DNA of 64,000 nt from G963665215 sp963665215 (GCA_963665215.2 CAXXWW010000017.1:248001-312000); one strand, 5' to 3'; shown: positions 16,045 through 25,137, counted from the first letter of the stretch. A program made the numbers and translations. Notes: generated from the sequence alone by a model not told the origin.

Positions 16045-16991
16045 ATGGCTGTCAAGCACAGCGGTGAGCGGCTACTGCGGGACCTGGGCAACCTCGGCGT
16101 GGAGGCTGGCGACGTCCTCTTCGTTCACTCCTCGTTCAGGAGCCTGGGGCCCGTCGAAGGAGGCGCTGGGACGGTCGTCGGCGCCTTGGAAGCCGCCGTT
16201 GGCTCGGAGGGTACGATCTTGATGCCCTCGTTCAACCTTGATTCCCTCGTAAAAACCCGTTTTGAGGAAGCTCCAGCGATTTAGCACATCTGAGCGCTAC
16301 CGTATGTTGGGGTAGTATACGGAACAGAGACTGTATACCGTACCCAGGCGTGGGTACGTTTGTTCTATTTCGACCTGCACAGACTTTTTACGAGAGAATC
16401 AACCTTGCATTGAGGAGAGTACCGCCGTTGACTTTTCACTACAGGACGCTGGCGCCTTTCAACTACAGGGCGCTGGTCTGGGACGTGGAGACTTGCCCTT
16501 CTACAGTCGGGTGGCTGACCAAGTACTTCCGCCGGATGCCGGGCACGTACCGCTTCGACCACTACTCCCACTCGGTGGCGGCCAGAGGGGTGGGCGCGTG
16601 GGACTTCGTGGCAGGTCACCCCAGCCTGGCAGGGTTGAAGTCCGGGTAGGGCCGCTTCTCCTTTGACATTGTCTTCGGCACCCACTCCCCCATGTACAAG
16701 GCCTATCAGGCGGATGGCAAGCTTCTGATGCTGGGCGTGGACTACGATTCGTCCACCTATGTGCACTTGGTCGAGTCGATATACCGGAATAGGCGGCGCG
16801 CCCAGGGACTCGACGTGAGGAACGCGTACGTCCCCCCGCCGGCGGCCGGCGAGTACTGGGACCGCGCGGGAGGCCTCACCAGAGGCCTGGTTGGCGACGC
16901 CGAGTGCAGGCTGTTCGGAATACGGGATTACGTCGACACGTTGCTATGTGAAATCGATCGAAATCCTGGCCCCTATTGGGTGGACGAATAG
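16045..16991 (+). pseudogene. AAC(3)-family N-acetyltransferase, split by a MITE and with an in-frame stop
   Basis: The 5' part (GDVLFVHSSFRSLGPVEGG, AVGSEGTILMPSFN) and the 3' parts (STVGWLTKYFRRMPGTYRFDHYSHSVAA, FGTHSPMYKAY, LLMLGVDYDSSTYVHLVES) together match the aminoglycoside 3-N-acetyltransferase fold family (PF02522). A 160-bp MITE sits after codon SFNL. Removing it with one 7-bp repeat restores one continuous frame. A TAG at 16647-16649 (after AGLKSG) interrupts the same frame, which then continues to a TAG at 16989-16991. Many chromosomal members of this family act on unknown amines, so no resistance is implied, and this copy should be inactive. Confidence 0.88.
16240..16399. mobile_element. 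160-bp MITE, copy 1
   Basis: The ends GATTCCCTCGTAAAAA and TTTTTACGAGAGAAT(C) are inverted repeats with one mismatch. The element is flanked by the direct repeat CAACCTT (16233-16239 and 16400-16406). Inside, GTACCCA/TGGGTAC (16340-16357) and CCGTAT/ATACGG form hairpins. A second 160-bp copy, about 90% identical, lies at 42622. There is no coding capacity, so mobilisation must be by a transposase encoded elsewhere. If the outer TTG/CAA bases are counted as part of the ends, the duplication would be 2 bp within a CAANNTT target. Confidence 0.92.
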
Positions 16992-17388
16992 ACTGCGCCC
17001 ACAATGGGCCACCGGGATTGGGACTGTTGTAGGAGTGGGGAAAGGGTCGTGGGCGGCGAGCAGTTCAGAATTCAGACGGCGGGACTTGACGACACGCTGA
17101 CGTTGGAGCCGGCCGACGATGTCTCCCTCGACTGTGGCCACCCGGGCCTCTGCTTGCAAAGAGTACCTGGCCCTCGAAGCGTCGCGCCTGCTCGGAGACT
17201 AGAAGGGTGCCGAGCCGGGGCGAGCGGGTGCGGCCTCTGCCCCCCGACATCTAGTGCGTGGTGGTGCCGACCACCGTCTTAGACCCGCCAGCCTCCGGCC
17301 TCCTGCAGGGACGACGGCGCGCCATCGACCCCCAGCTCACGCGACCCGAAGGTACCACCCACCGGCGACCGGAAGGAGAGAGTTAAGA
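16992..17388. other. intergenic region before the HpcH/HpaI aldolase gene
   Basis: No gene recognised. The aldolase frame is open upstream to 17254, but the protein-like part starts at 17389 behind a good ribosome-binding site. Confidence 0.4.
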
Positions 17389-18207
17389 ATGCGATCTAAC
17401 CATTTGAGACAGTTGCTCAACGAAGGCAAGCCCAGCATTGCTACCCACGTGATGGCGTCGTGGCCCGGCATCATTGAGATGATCGGCCACACGGGTGCGA
17501 TAGACTACGTCGAGCTGGTCGGCGAGGGTCTCCCGTACGACCTAGAAGGGCTGGAGAACCTCTGCCACGCTGTGGACCTGTTCCACAACATGACTTCGAT
17601 GATCAGGATCGAACCGGAGCCCGCGACCTTCACCGCGGCGCGCGCCATCGGCTCGGGCGTCCAAAACGTGCTATTCGCCAACGTGCGGACCGTGGAAGAG
17701 GCCAAGGAGCGCTTGACGGAGATGCGCCTTAACGTGGTAGACGAGGGCGAACGGCATCTAGCCCAACAATTCAAAGATCAAATCCCAGGCAAGACCCGTC
17801 TTGCGGGCTACTTCCTGGAGAGCGGCACCCCGGCCTACACGCAGTCGCTCAAGGACTGCGTGGTCGCGCTGAAGATCGAACAGCGCGAGACGTTGGAGAA
17901 TCTGGAGGCGATACTGTCTGTCGGAGGAATCGATATGGTGGTGTTCGGGGGCAGCGACTACTCTCCAAGTATTACTAAGCCCGGTGCGCCGGCCACCCCC
18001 GAGGTTCAGCAGGTACGGGACCGCGTGTTCAGGAGGGTGCTTAGCATGGGCGTGCAGCCGAGGGCTGATATCGGATCCGCGGAGCAGGCCAAGCCGTTCC
18101 TCGATATGGGCGTGCGCCACTTCGCCATGGGGACCGACCTCGCGATCCTGTTCAACTGGTGGAAGGAGAATGCCCAGGAGCTCGGCGAACTGATCGCCGG
18201 CGCCTGA
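17389..18207 (+). CDS. HpcH/HpaI aldolase family protein
   Basis: The ATG lies behind GGAAGGAGAG and starts MRSNHLRQLLNEGKPSIATH, the usual N-terminus of the family. The 272-aa TIM barrel includes DYVELVGEGLPYDLEGLENL in place of the common DxxxIDxEH segment, MIRIEPEP, GVQNVLFANVRTVEEA (metal-site region), VVALKIEQRETLENLEAIL (the conserved Glu of PMIE-type loops) and GIDMVVFGGSDYS (normally GSNDLS). Family members cleave 4-hydroxy-2-oxo acids or act as citramalyl-CoA-type lyases. The substrate is unknown; changes in the substrate loop make a simple HpaI assignment unsafe. Confidence 0.88.
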   Translation: MRSNHLRQLLNEGKPSIATHVMASWPGIIEMIGHTGAIDYVELVGEGLPYDLEGLENLCHAVDLFHNMTSMIRIEPEPATFTAARAIGSGVQNVLFANVRTVEEAKERLTEMRLNVVDEGERHLAQQFKDQIPGKTRLAGYFLESGTPAYTQSLKDCVVALKIEQRETLENLEAILSVGGIDMVVFGGSDYSPSITKPGAPATPEVQQVRDRVFRRVLSMGVQPRADIGSAEQAKPFLDMGVRHFAMGTDLAILFNWWKENAQELGELIAGA

Positions 18208-18319
18208 CTCAACATTGACGCCGGCTAGCTTTGGCTCATAGCTGTAGAAAGAGGCGTACCACTACATCGACACACGGTGGCCAGCACGGAAGTCGAGGAT
18301 CAGCTGAGGGGTTGGAGAT

Positions 18320-18784
18320 GTGGAGGCGGAAGAGCCCATGCCGGTGGGACTCTACCACGTGCGCGCCATGTACGAGCAGTGCCGCCGTATCCTGTCAAGG
18401 CAGCAAGCTTTGCCCGCTCAGCCCGCGGGGGGGCCCCATCTGGCCTACATGGTCAGCCGGCTGGACTTCGCAATCCAGGCGCTGGTCGAGAAGGAACTCC
18501 TATCCGACGGCAGCGTGCATGTCTGCGAGGCGAGGGCCGCGCGGGAGGCCGGTGACCACGACTTCTCCGACGACCACCTGAGACAGGCGCGTGACCTGTT
18601 CGAGCGGGCAATCGAGTCGGGCGAGGCCGCCGTGCGGGCCTCCGCTTCTCAAGTGTGGGACGACTCGGACCGGGCGTCCCTTGCAACCTACTATCACTTC
18701 TTCGTGCGCGAGGTGCGGGCGAGGACTTCTGCGGTCCTCGAGGAGCTAGCAACGCTGAATAAGCCCGTGCCCGACTATCTGTAA
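18320..18784 (+). CDS. hypothetical protein, helical
   Basis: The 154-aa product is predicted almost all helical, with HLAYMVSRLDFAIQALVEKELL, DHLRQARDLFERAIESGEAAV and FFVREVRARTSAVLEELATL. No family is recognised. The frame opens with GTG at 18320, and an ATG six codons on (18338) follows GGCGGAAGAG and may be the real start. It follows the aldolase gene by 112 bp in the same direction, so it may belong to the same transcript. Codon use matches neighbouring genes. Confidence 0.65.
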   Translation: MEAEEPMPVGLYHVRAMYEQCRRILSRQQALPAQPAGGPHLAYMVSRLDFAIQALVEKELLSDGSVHVCEARAAREAGDHDFSDDHLRQARDLFERAIESGEAAVRASASQVWDDSDRASLATYYHFFVREVRARTSAVLEELATLNKPVPDYL

Positions 18785-18989
18785 GGCACGCCGGTCTCGC
18801 GCAATGAGCCGAGCCCCCTCGAAGTGCCCACCCGTTATCGATGAAGAAGACGTCACTCATTATGAGCCACTCATGGTAGATGGGTTCCTTCGATGCTCAC
18901 GCCCAGGGACGCGGCCAGGTCTGTCAGCTTCTTCCAGGCTAGTGGAGGGCCGCTCGTGCAGGAAGTTCCGCAACGGCTCGCAAGTGATG

Positions 18990-18995
18990 TATAAT
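18990..18995 (+). promoter_or_regulatory. candidate -10 element
   Basis: TATAAT at 18990-18995 is a perfect -10. The hexamer 18 bp upstream (TTCCGC) is a weak -35. It would drive the 28-codon frame at 19033, which has a strong ribosome-binding site. Confidence 0.4.
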
Positions 18996-19032
18996 CCAGT
19001 GCGGCCGACTCTAATCGCTGGAGGTGAGGGGC

Positions 19033-19119
19033 ATGGCTAGTCTGGTGCAAAATCGGTTGGTCCAGTTGGCCTCAGGGTACAAGGTCTCAGCGGTCCTGCT
19101 CGCAGTAATCGTGGTATGA
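19033..19119 (+). CDS. short N-terminal frame in front of the IS256 remnant
   Basis: An ATG behind GGAGGTGAGGGG opens a 28-aa frame, MASLVQNRLVQLASGYKVSA followed by VLLAVIVV and TGA. The start signals are strong and the product resembles the beginning of a membrane protein. The frame lies in the left copy of the direct repeat that brackets IS256 copy 1 and is probably a gene truncated by that rearrangement. Function is unknown. Confidence 0.4.
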   Translation: MASLVQNRLVQLASGYKVSAVLLAVIVV

Positions 19120-19142
19120 AGCGGTATTACTGGCTTCGGCGG
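19041..19142. repeat. about 100-bp direct repeat, left copy
   Basis: TCTGGTGCAAAATCGGTTGG through ATTACTGGCTTCGGCGG recurs at 20437-20542 with about 85% identity. The IS256 remnant fills exactly the space between the copies. Confidence 0.85.
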
Positions 19143-20439
19143 AGGTTACGTCAATAGGTGTGTAAACGACATCAGGCGGCGACCTTCTCAGCCGTTGATT
19201 CAATCCGGCGATTCCATCCGCATACTGTGCACCGAGATAGACGTCTTCGATCAACTCAGGGGCCTTCAGACGCCTGAAGCGCTGTTCGGCGACCATCAAC
19301 ATTTTCCAGATCACCGCTATCGCCCGATCGACCCTCTTGTAGCGCTTGGCGGCATCGGTCCGAAGCCTGAGGGCCGCGAAGGGTGATTCTACCGGGTTCG
19401 TCGTGCGAAGGTGCCCCCAGTGCTCCTTTGGGAAGTCATAGAAGGTGACCATGCGGTCCCAGTCCCGCTCCAAGGCCTCTGAGGCCGCCTCGTAGGAATG
19501 GTCGCCGCACCACCTGGTGAACACCGTCCTGAGCCGCTCAGCCTCTGTCCGAGTCGGCGCGTAGGGGATAGTACGCAGCATGAGCTTGGCCTGGTCCTGT
19601 TGTCGCTTTGGAAGCTTGGCGAGCACGTTTACGATCTTGTGGTTCCAGCAGCGTTGCTCTGCCGCCTGCGGATAGACGTTGCGCAGAGCTCCCCAGATGC
19701 CCAGGTGTCCGTCTCCAACCACCAGCCTCGGGCAGCTCAAGCCCCGGCGCTTGATGTCCCTGAGCACCTCGGACCAGTTCTCTGTGGACTCCCTGTATCC
19801 GGGAACAGCGCTCACCACCACCTTGCTCCCGTCGCTCAGGGCCGCCATCACCACCAGTACCGCCGCCTTCTCCTTCTCAAGACCAGCCTTGACGTAGACT
19901 CCATCCACCCACATGTAGACCACTTCCAGGTCATCGAGGGGCCGGCTGCGCCATTGGGCAAGCTCATCGTTCCACTTATCCTTCAACCGGGCCACCGTGC
20001 TCGCCGATACCGGTGCGTCCTCTCCCAGCAGCCCCCGCAAAGCCAGATCGAAGTCGCCTTCGGATAGACCGTGCAGGTACAGCTCGGGGATCAACTCAGC
20101 AACCTTCCTGGTCCTGTTGACGAACAGCGGCAGCAGCCGGCTCTCGAACTGCTCCTCGGTATCGCGGACTCGCGGCCGCCTCAGCTGTATCGTTCCCGAA
20201 CTCAGCGTAAGCCTCCGGGCTCTGCCGTATCCGTTCCGATAGCCGGTATCGTGAGTCCGAGTCGGATCTGAGCGCCGACTTCGCCCTTCCCAGAAACGCC
20301 GTCACCTCCTCCTCCAGCAACTCCTGGATCAGCCTCTGGACCTGGCTTCGCACCCAATCCTCCAACTGCTCCCACTCCGGCCTTGACTCCGACCTACTCT
20401 CAGTGCTTTCCTTCCTCATGGGCGGTCTATCTCCTCTCT
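19142..20439 (-). mobile_element. IS256-family element, copy 1, left end deleted
   Basis: The right terminal repeat GAGGTTACGTCAATAGGTGT is present at 19142. The opposite end stops at 20439, within AGAGAGGAG in front of the transposase start. Compared with copy 2 it lacks the outer 73 bp, including the other terminal repeat, so it cannot transpose by itself. The remainder is nearly identical to the other two copies. Confidence 0.93.
19172..20419 (-). pseudogene. IS256-family transposase, frameshifted (copy 1)
   Basis: The N-terminal frame (MRKESTESRSESRPEWEQLE) breaks at DSDS, where TCA CG replaces the AAC G of the intact copy 2 and adds one base. The downstream frame carries the DDE catalytic region: VYMWVDGVYVKAG, VVGDGHLGIWGAL and TTNPVESPFAALR. 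Near the 3' end GCCGGATTGAA replaces GCCATTGAA (two extra bases), so the C-terminus reads into the flank. Two independent frameshifts make this copy dead. Confidence 0.93.
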
Positions 20440-20542
20440 GGTGCAAAATCGGTTGGTCCCGTGTGGCCTCAGAGTAGAGGGTCTCAGCCGTCCTGACTCG
20501 CAGTACATCACTGGTATTTGAAGTATTACCTGGCTTCGGCGG
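20437..20542. repeat. about 100-bp direct repeat, right copy
   Basis: This is the partner of 19041-19142. It begins exactly at the IS junction (CTCTCT followed by GGTGCAAAATCGG) and ends in GGCTTCGGCGGGGG. Small insertions and substitutions relative to the left copy show that it is not a simple target-site duplication. Confidence 0.85.
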
Positions 20543-21009
20543 GGGATTCCTCCTCAGTCACGTCGGTGGGAGACCGGGTGTTCTTGACCAGTGGCGGCAC
20601 CGTCCAAGCGGACCAGGGCAAGATGGTGGAGGGTAGGCTTAGATCCCAGATCACAGTGGACATGAGCCTCCCACTCACGGCCGCCGAGGCGGTCGCGGAC
20701 GGCTGGACCGACCCGATATTCTGCTCGGTGGGCAGGGGCCGCTACTTTCAGAAGGGACCGGTGGGAGAGGGCGAGCCCTTTTTCCTCATGTACAATGCCG
20801 ATGACGAGCTACTAGGCATGTACTTATTCAGCAAGTCCGAGATGCCTAGCCCCTGGCATCGCTGGGATGAGTTGAAGGGTGGCGGGGGTCTCACCCTCAT
20901 CGACTTCGAGCACTGGAGCCTGGTCGTGTTCACGCAGGACGCCACCCGGGCATGTGGGGCAGGGCTAACGGGCCGAAGGAACATGGACGGCCGGGATCGC
21001 GGACGATGA
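20518..21009 (+). CDS. hypothetical protein
   Basis: A 163-aa frame begins at TTG 20518 inside the right direct repeat. The middle part, LTAAEAVADGWTDPIFCSVG and EPFFLMYNADDELLGMYLFS through LTLIDFEHWSLVVFTQD, looks like a real folded domain with alternating strands. The first 20 and last 25 residues (Arg/Gly-rich) look less convincing, so both ends may be altered by the rearrangement. No family is recognised. Confidence 0.5.
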   Translation: MKYYLASAGDSSSVTSVGDRVFLTSGGTVQADQGKMVEGRLRSQITVDMSLPLTAAEAVADGWTDPIFCSVGRGRYFQKGPVGEGEPFFLMYNADDELLGMYLFSKSEMPSPWHRWDELKGGGGLTLIDFEHWSLVVFTQDATRACGAGLTGRRNMDGRDRGR

Positions 21010-21362
21010 TGGGGCGCACCCGACCCGGGTATGTGGGGTCGGGCTAGCAGGCCGGTAGCGCGACCACTGGTCACTCGCGAAGTAGGGGCCTCGGCATCGC
21101 CGGCAGACGCAGCCATCTAGGCGACCGCAGCAAGCGTCTGCTCGGTGAGCTCCAGCCTTATAAGCCTTAATAGCATCCTCGCTGTTCACCTATTGGCACT
21201 GTAGCCCTAATCGTGCAACGAGCCGTGCCTAGGGTGCGCACCTAGGCGCCGGATGCTACGTGCTGGATAGGCGGCCCATCACATTTGGCGGAACGCCCTT
21301 TCGGGCGCTCCTCACGAACCGGCATCCAGGGGAGAACAGACGACTCGACAGGGAGCGGGAAC
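21010..21362. other. intergenic region before the M20 peptidase gene
   Basis: No gene seen. A segment near 20947-20975 (CCCGGGCATGTGGGGCAGGG) is repeated imperfectly at 21024-21052, suggesting a small local duplication. Confidence 0.35.
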
Positions 21363-22730
21363 ATGACCGTCAGCAACGCAGATCAAGCGAAGGTTTTTGC
21401 GGCGTGTGAGCAGCTAGTCGACGAAGCGGTCGAGTTACTGGTCGACCTAATCAAGATCCCAAGCGAGAACCCCGGGTACAAGTACGACGAGAAGCTGTAC
21501 ACCGAGCAGGGCTATACGGAACTCTACGACGAGCCCATCACTCGCGGTGGGGAGACTCGCGTCAACAAGTTTCTCGAGCCTCTTTTGGCCAAGTGGTGTG
21601 ACGAGACCCACATCGTGGCCGCCGACCCGTTGAGGGCGAATCTGGTCGGGGTGATCAATCCGGATGCTGAAAAGAGTCTCACCCTGAACGCCCACGTTGA
21701 CACGGTCCCCGTCGGGCTGCACGAGGAGTGGACCGAAACAGGCGGGAACCCGTTCAATGCGACGGTCAAGGACGGAAGGGTGTACGGCCGTGGCGCCACC
21801 GACGACAAGGGACCGGCAGCGTGCCTGATCAAAGGCGTCGAAGCCATCCGTCGTGCCGGATTCAAACTCGAAGGACAGCTGCAGGTACACCTGACCGCTG
21901 GAGAGGAGACCGGCGAAGGGGAGACGATCGGGCCGGGCTGGTTCGTTCGCGAACAACCCAGGTTCAAGACCGATGCGTGCATCGTGGCGGAGAGCTCCGC
22001 GCCGCCACACGCGAACGGCATCTGCCTGATGTCACCGGGTGTCTCCGTGCTGACGATCATGGTGCAAGGCAAGACGGTTCACGCCGCGATGCGATATCGG
22101 ACAATCCGCGCCGGATACGAGGGCGAGGACCTTGGTGTCAGTGCGGTGGACAAGGGCTACAAGATCTACCGGGCGCTGTTCGAGCTGGAGCAAGAGTGGG
22201 GCTTAAAGCATGATCCCTCCGGGTTGACGCCCTATGGCTTCCCGTCGATACCGATCGGTTGGGTGAAAGGCCAACCAAAAGGCATCGAGCTTCCGTTCTT
22301 CATCGCCGACCACTACGAGATGAGCATGGCGGTGTGGCGCTACTGGTTCGAGGATCGTGACGAAATAAGAGCCGAGGTCAACCGCGTGATCGACGGAGTG
22401 GTCCAGTCCGATAACTGGCTGCGGGAGAACCCTCCCAATGTCGATTGGTGGTACGACTGGCCTGCATTCCGCATCGAGAAGGACCATGCACTCACCGAGA
22501 CAGTTGCGAGGGCATACGAGGCCGCGATGCAAGAGCCGCCCAGATATCAGTCCTGGCAGCCCGTGAGCGATGCCAGGTGGTACCAGGACCTTGGGGTCCC
22601 GTCCATCCTCATCGGGCCTGGCGATTACCGGGCGGCGCACGCCCTGAACGAATACATCGACATCGATCAGTTTCTACCCGCGATGAAGATCTACGCATTG
22701 TCGGCGATGGACTGGCTCGGTTACGAGTAG
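21363..22730 (+). CDS. M20-family metallopeptidase
   Basis: The 455-aa enzyme has the dinuclear-zinc signature of the M20/M28 ArgE-DapE-CPG2 group: LNAHVDTVP (about residue 110) supplies His and the catalytic Asp, GRGATDDKGPAA supplies the bridging Asp, and TAGEETGEGET supplies the catalytic Glu. These enzymes remove acyl or amino-acid groups from small peptides and N-acyl amino acids. The long insert around residues 230-330 differs from classic ArgE or DapE, so the substrate is open. The ATG at 21363 follows GGGAGCGGG; the frame is open further upstream but without family resemblance. Confidence 0.92.
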   Translation: MTVSNADQAKVFAACEQLVDEAVELLVDLIKIPSENPGYKYDEKLYTEQGYTELYDEPITRGGETRVNKFLEPLLAKWCDETHIVAADPLRANLVGVINPDAEKSLTLNAHVDTVPVGLHEEWTETGGNPFNATVKDGRVYGRGATDDKGPAACLIKGVEAIRRAGFKLEGQLQVHLTAGEETGEGETIGPGWFVREQPRFKTDACIVAESSAPPHANGICLMSPGVSVLTIMVQGKTVHAAMRYRTIRAGYEGEDLGVSAVDKGYKIYRALFELEQEWGLKHDPSGLTPYGFPSIPIGWVKGQPKGIELPFFIADHYEMSMAVWRYWFEDRDEIRAEVNRVIDGVVQSDNWLRENPPNVDWWYDWPAFRIEKDHALTETVARAYEAAMQEPPRYQSWQPVSDARWYQDLGVPSILIGPGDYRAAHALNEYIDIDQFLPAMKIYALSAMDWLGYE

Positions 22731-22784
22731 AGTTTCGAGAAAGCCTGGAGGCCTGAATTTAGACCGGCTCAAGAACCCTAAATG

Positions 22785-24263
22785 TCACGCCAGCACCTGC
22801 TGCGCCGCCCGCGCTCCCGCAATGCGCCCGAAGACCGCGCCGGCCATCATACCACCGCCCGACGGGTAGTTGTCGTACCACAGACCCCCTACCATCTCGC
22901 CAGCGGCGTATAGACTGGATATGACCCGGTCGCTGTTGTGTAGAACCTGCGCGGAAGGATTGATACGCAGACCCCCATACGTGAACGTCATTCCGCAGAC
23001 GACGGGGAATCCCTCGAAAGGGGGACTGGTGATGGGCAGCGCCCAGTTGCTCTTGGGTAAACTTATCCCGGAAGTGCCTTTACCGTCCAAGCGGAAGGGG
23101 TCAAACTCCCCTTTTTGGATCGCGGCGTTGAACTCTCGGACGGTCGCGACAAATGACTTCACATCTCGAATCCCCAGCCCGTCGGCGAGGCCTTCCAGCG
23201 TGCCTGAACTGGTTCCTGTGGCGTTTTCGTAGCCCCTAATCAAATCCCGCCGTCTGTGCCCGGCATCGAAGACTTGAAATGCCAGCCCTCCGGGTTGCGA
23301 CAGTATGGCACGGCCGGTCTTGGCGTATGTGAGCCCCCGCCATGTCTCGCCCTCATCAACGAATCGCCGTCCCTCCATGTTGACCATGATCCCGAACGGA
23401 TAGGCGTACCGGCTCTCCCCGCTCACCCCCGGCCCAGGGACGTCGTATTTGGGCCGATTCGCGTCCTGAGGAGAGGCGTGACAGGAGGACCAGCTTCCGT
23501 GGGGGTGAGCTCCAATCTCCATCGCCATATTGAGCCCATCACCTGTGTTGAAAGGGACTCCCCGAATCTTGACATTCTCCCAGCCAGGGCCGATATGGCG
23601 GGCGCGCATCTCCGGGTTCGCCTCAAAGCTGCCGCAAGCCATTATTACTGCTCCACACTCGTACCGGACGTCTCCTTTTGGCGATCGCGCAAGCACCCCC
23701 GTCACCCTATCCGCGCCGTCCTGCATCAGCTCCGTCACGCTCGTTTCGTAGTGCACCGATATACCCAGGCGTTCGACCGTTCCAAACCAGCGTTCTTGCA
23801 GGCCATAACCACCGCCGGAAAACGAGACGACATTGGCTGACGTGGGGCTTTCGTACGTTGGAGTCCACAGATGGCCATTTGAGCGCATCCACTCAATCGT
23901 CGGATAGGCCTGACTCACGAGTATGCGTGCGAGGGTGGGATCGCTCTGGCCACCGGTTACCGCCATGATGTCGTCGTCGTAGTCGGACTCACTGTAATCC
24001 CCGACTCTCTCGGCCATTGACCGGGACTCGTCATGGCTATCGTCCGAGAGCAGTGGGGCCAGGTCGTCCATGCCGCTGTATGGAAAGCGCATATGGACCG
24101 CGAGCGCGCTATTGCCGCCCCGCTGTTCCCTCGGCGCCTTTTCCAGCACCACAACGTCGGCACCCCGCTCGCGGGCGGCCACGGCCGCAGACATTGCGGC
24201 GTTACCTGCTCCTATTACCAATACCTGCGTATTGACTGATTTTTCTTCCACGAGGCCGTCCAC
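22785..24263 (-). CDS. FAD-dependent oxidoreductase, TcuA/fumarate reductase flavoprotein type
   Basis: The N-terminus has the dinucleotide-binding motif VLVIGAGNAAMSAAVAARERG followed by VVLEKAP. The sequences SFSGGGYGLQERW, AVIMACGSFEANPEM, RYAYPFGIMVNMEGRRFVDEGE, VCGMTFTYGGLRI and SLYAAGEMVGG, then NYPSGGGMMAGAVFGRIAG, match the tricarballylate dehydrogenase/fumarate reductase flavoprotein family. It is therefore expected to oxidise or reduce a C=C bond next to carboxylates using FAD. No membrane partner such as TcuB is adjacent, and the substrate is not known. Starts at GTG 24263 or GTG 24251 are both possible. It converges with the M20 gene. Confidence 0.9.
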   Translation of the reverse strand: MDGLVEEKSVNTQVLVIGAGNAAMSAAVAARERGADVVVLEKAPREQRGGNSALAVHMRFPYSGMDDLAPLLSDDSHDESRSMAERVGDYSESDYDDDIMAVTGGQSDPTLARILVSQAYPTIEWMRSNGHLWTPTYESPTSANVVSFSGGGYGLQERWFGTVERLGISVHYETSVTELMQDGADRVTGVLARSPKGDVRYECGAVIMACGSFEANPEMRARHIGPGWENVKIRGVPFNTGDGLNMAMEIGAHPHGSWSSCHASPQDANRPKYDVPGPGVSGESRYAYPFGIMVNMEGRRFVDEGETWRGLTYAKTGRAILSQPGGLAFQVFDAGHRRRDLIRGYENATGTSSGTLEGLADGLGIRDVKSFVATVREFNAAIQKGEFDPFRLDGKGTSGISLPKSNWALPITSPPFEGFPVVCGMTFTYGGLRINPSAQVLHNSDRVISSLYAAGEMVGGLWYDNYPSGGGMMAGAVFGRIAGARAAQQVLA

Positions 24264-24639
24264 GCCTTCGCTAATGCATCATTCTAATCGGTGAGTGGAC
24301 ACCGGAAAACTAACCTACTGGGCGGGTGTTCCGCGACACATTGGGGTAGCTACCAGCCCGACCGCATCGGCGGGCTAGCCAGCCGGACTCTGGGTCTTCC
24401 TTGACCTCGTCACACTCCAGGACCCATCGTGCGTCAACAGGGAATATGCTGTCCGCCGGTGGGGCTGCATCCTCGTGGACGATGTGTCATAGACAGGCCC
24501 GCTACGCAAAACCGCCGCATCGTTGGGCGGAGGCCATACGAGTCCCCATACCTCGGCGGGACTCCAGCCCTGGATCCACTTGCGGTATCTCCGCTTTGGG
24601 GACACCAGGGCTACCGCATGCCCCATGGACGAAGGACTA
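24264..24639. other. intergenic and decayed region
   Basis: No gene recognised. It follows the 3' end of the sialidase-like remnant and may hold more of that decayed gene. Confidence 0.35.
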
Positions 24640-24900
24640 GACCATGCCAGGCGGAAGAAGTTGCCGGCGATGTGCAGCGCCCCCCGAAATTGTTGCCGTC
24701 GACCTCCATAAGGTAGTAGGCGGTGAAGATACGTCCATGGTCGAGCTGCGTGGCGACAGGATAACCCCTCCCCGCCGCTGCCATCCTCGCTGACGATCAG
24801 GCCGATTACCGAAGACGACTGTCGCCGTACGAACAGCACCACAATCCGCCCATCTCGCAGGCGCACCGGCCAAGGTGAACGATAGAGCCAGCCGTTCCAG
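24640..24900 (-). pseudogene. sialidase/BNR-repeat protein fragment
   Basis: Minus-strand frames give LYRSPWPVRLRDGRIVVLF, then IGLIVSEDGSGGEG. After a frame change comes GYPVATQLDHGRIFTAYYLM then EVDGNNFGG, and after a second change LHIAGNFFRLA. The order matches the C-terminal part of exo-alpha-sialidase-like BNR proteins (SEDGG, then DGRIFTAYY, then HIAGTFFRL). At least two frameshifts and the missing N-terminal propeller show a dead fragment. It abuts a truncated integrase N-terminus. Confidence 0.65.
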
Positions 24901-24903
24901 CGG

Positions 24904-25137
24904 TCACCCGGCCGGTGCCGGGCGGACCAAGCTCCGAGCGAACGCAGAGAGCATCTTGACCGCGTCGGAGTAGGTCCTGAGAGTCTTTTCGACTCTCCCT
25001 GATGCCCCGAGGGCCAAAGCGAACCCTGAGGGTAGGCCTTCATCGGAAGGGGTTTCGGGCTGATAGTTAGGTGCAGAAACGTGCGGACTAGATAGCTTGT
25101 TGTGCACCGGCAACCTCCTAATGCTGGTTGCCATCAA
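24904..25137 (-). pseudogene. tyrosine recombinase N-terminal fragment
   Basis: The 77-aa frame includes FALALGASGRVEKTLRTYSD AVKMLSAFARSL (two adjoining segments), the pattern of the SAM-like core-binding domain of phage integrases and Xer proteins. The catalytic domain (R..HxxR..Y) is absent; sialidase-fragment sequence follows instead. It starts about 30 bp from tRNA-Gly, the classical position for an integrase at its attachment site. This supports an old integration event. Confidence 0.6.
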
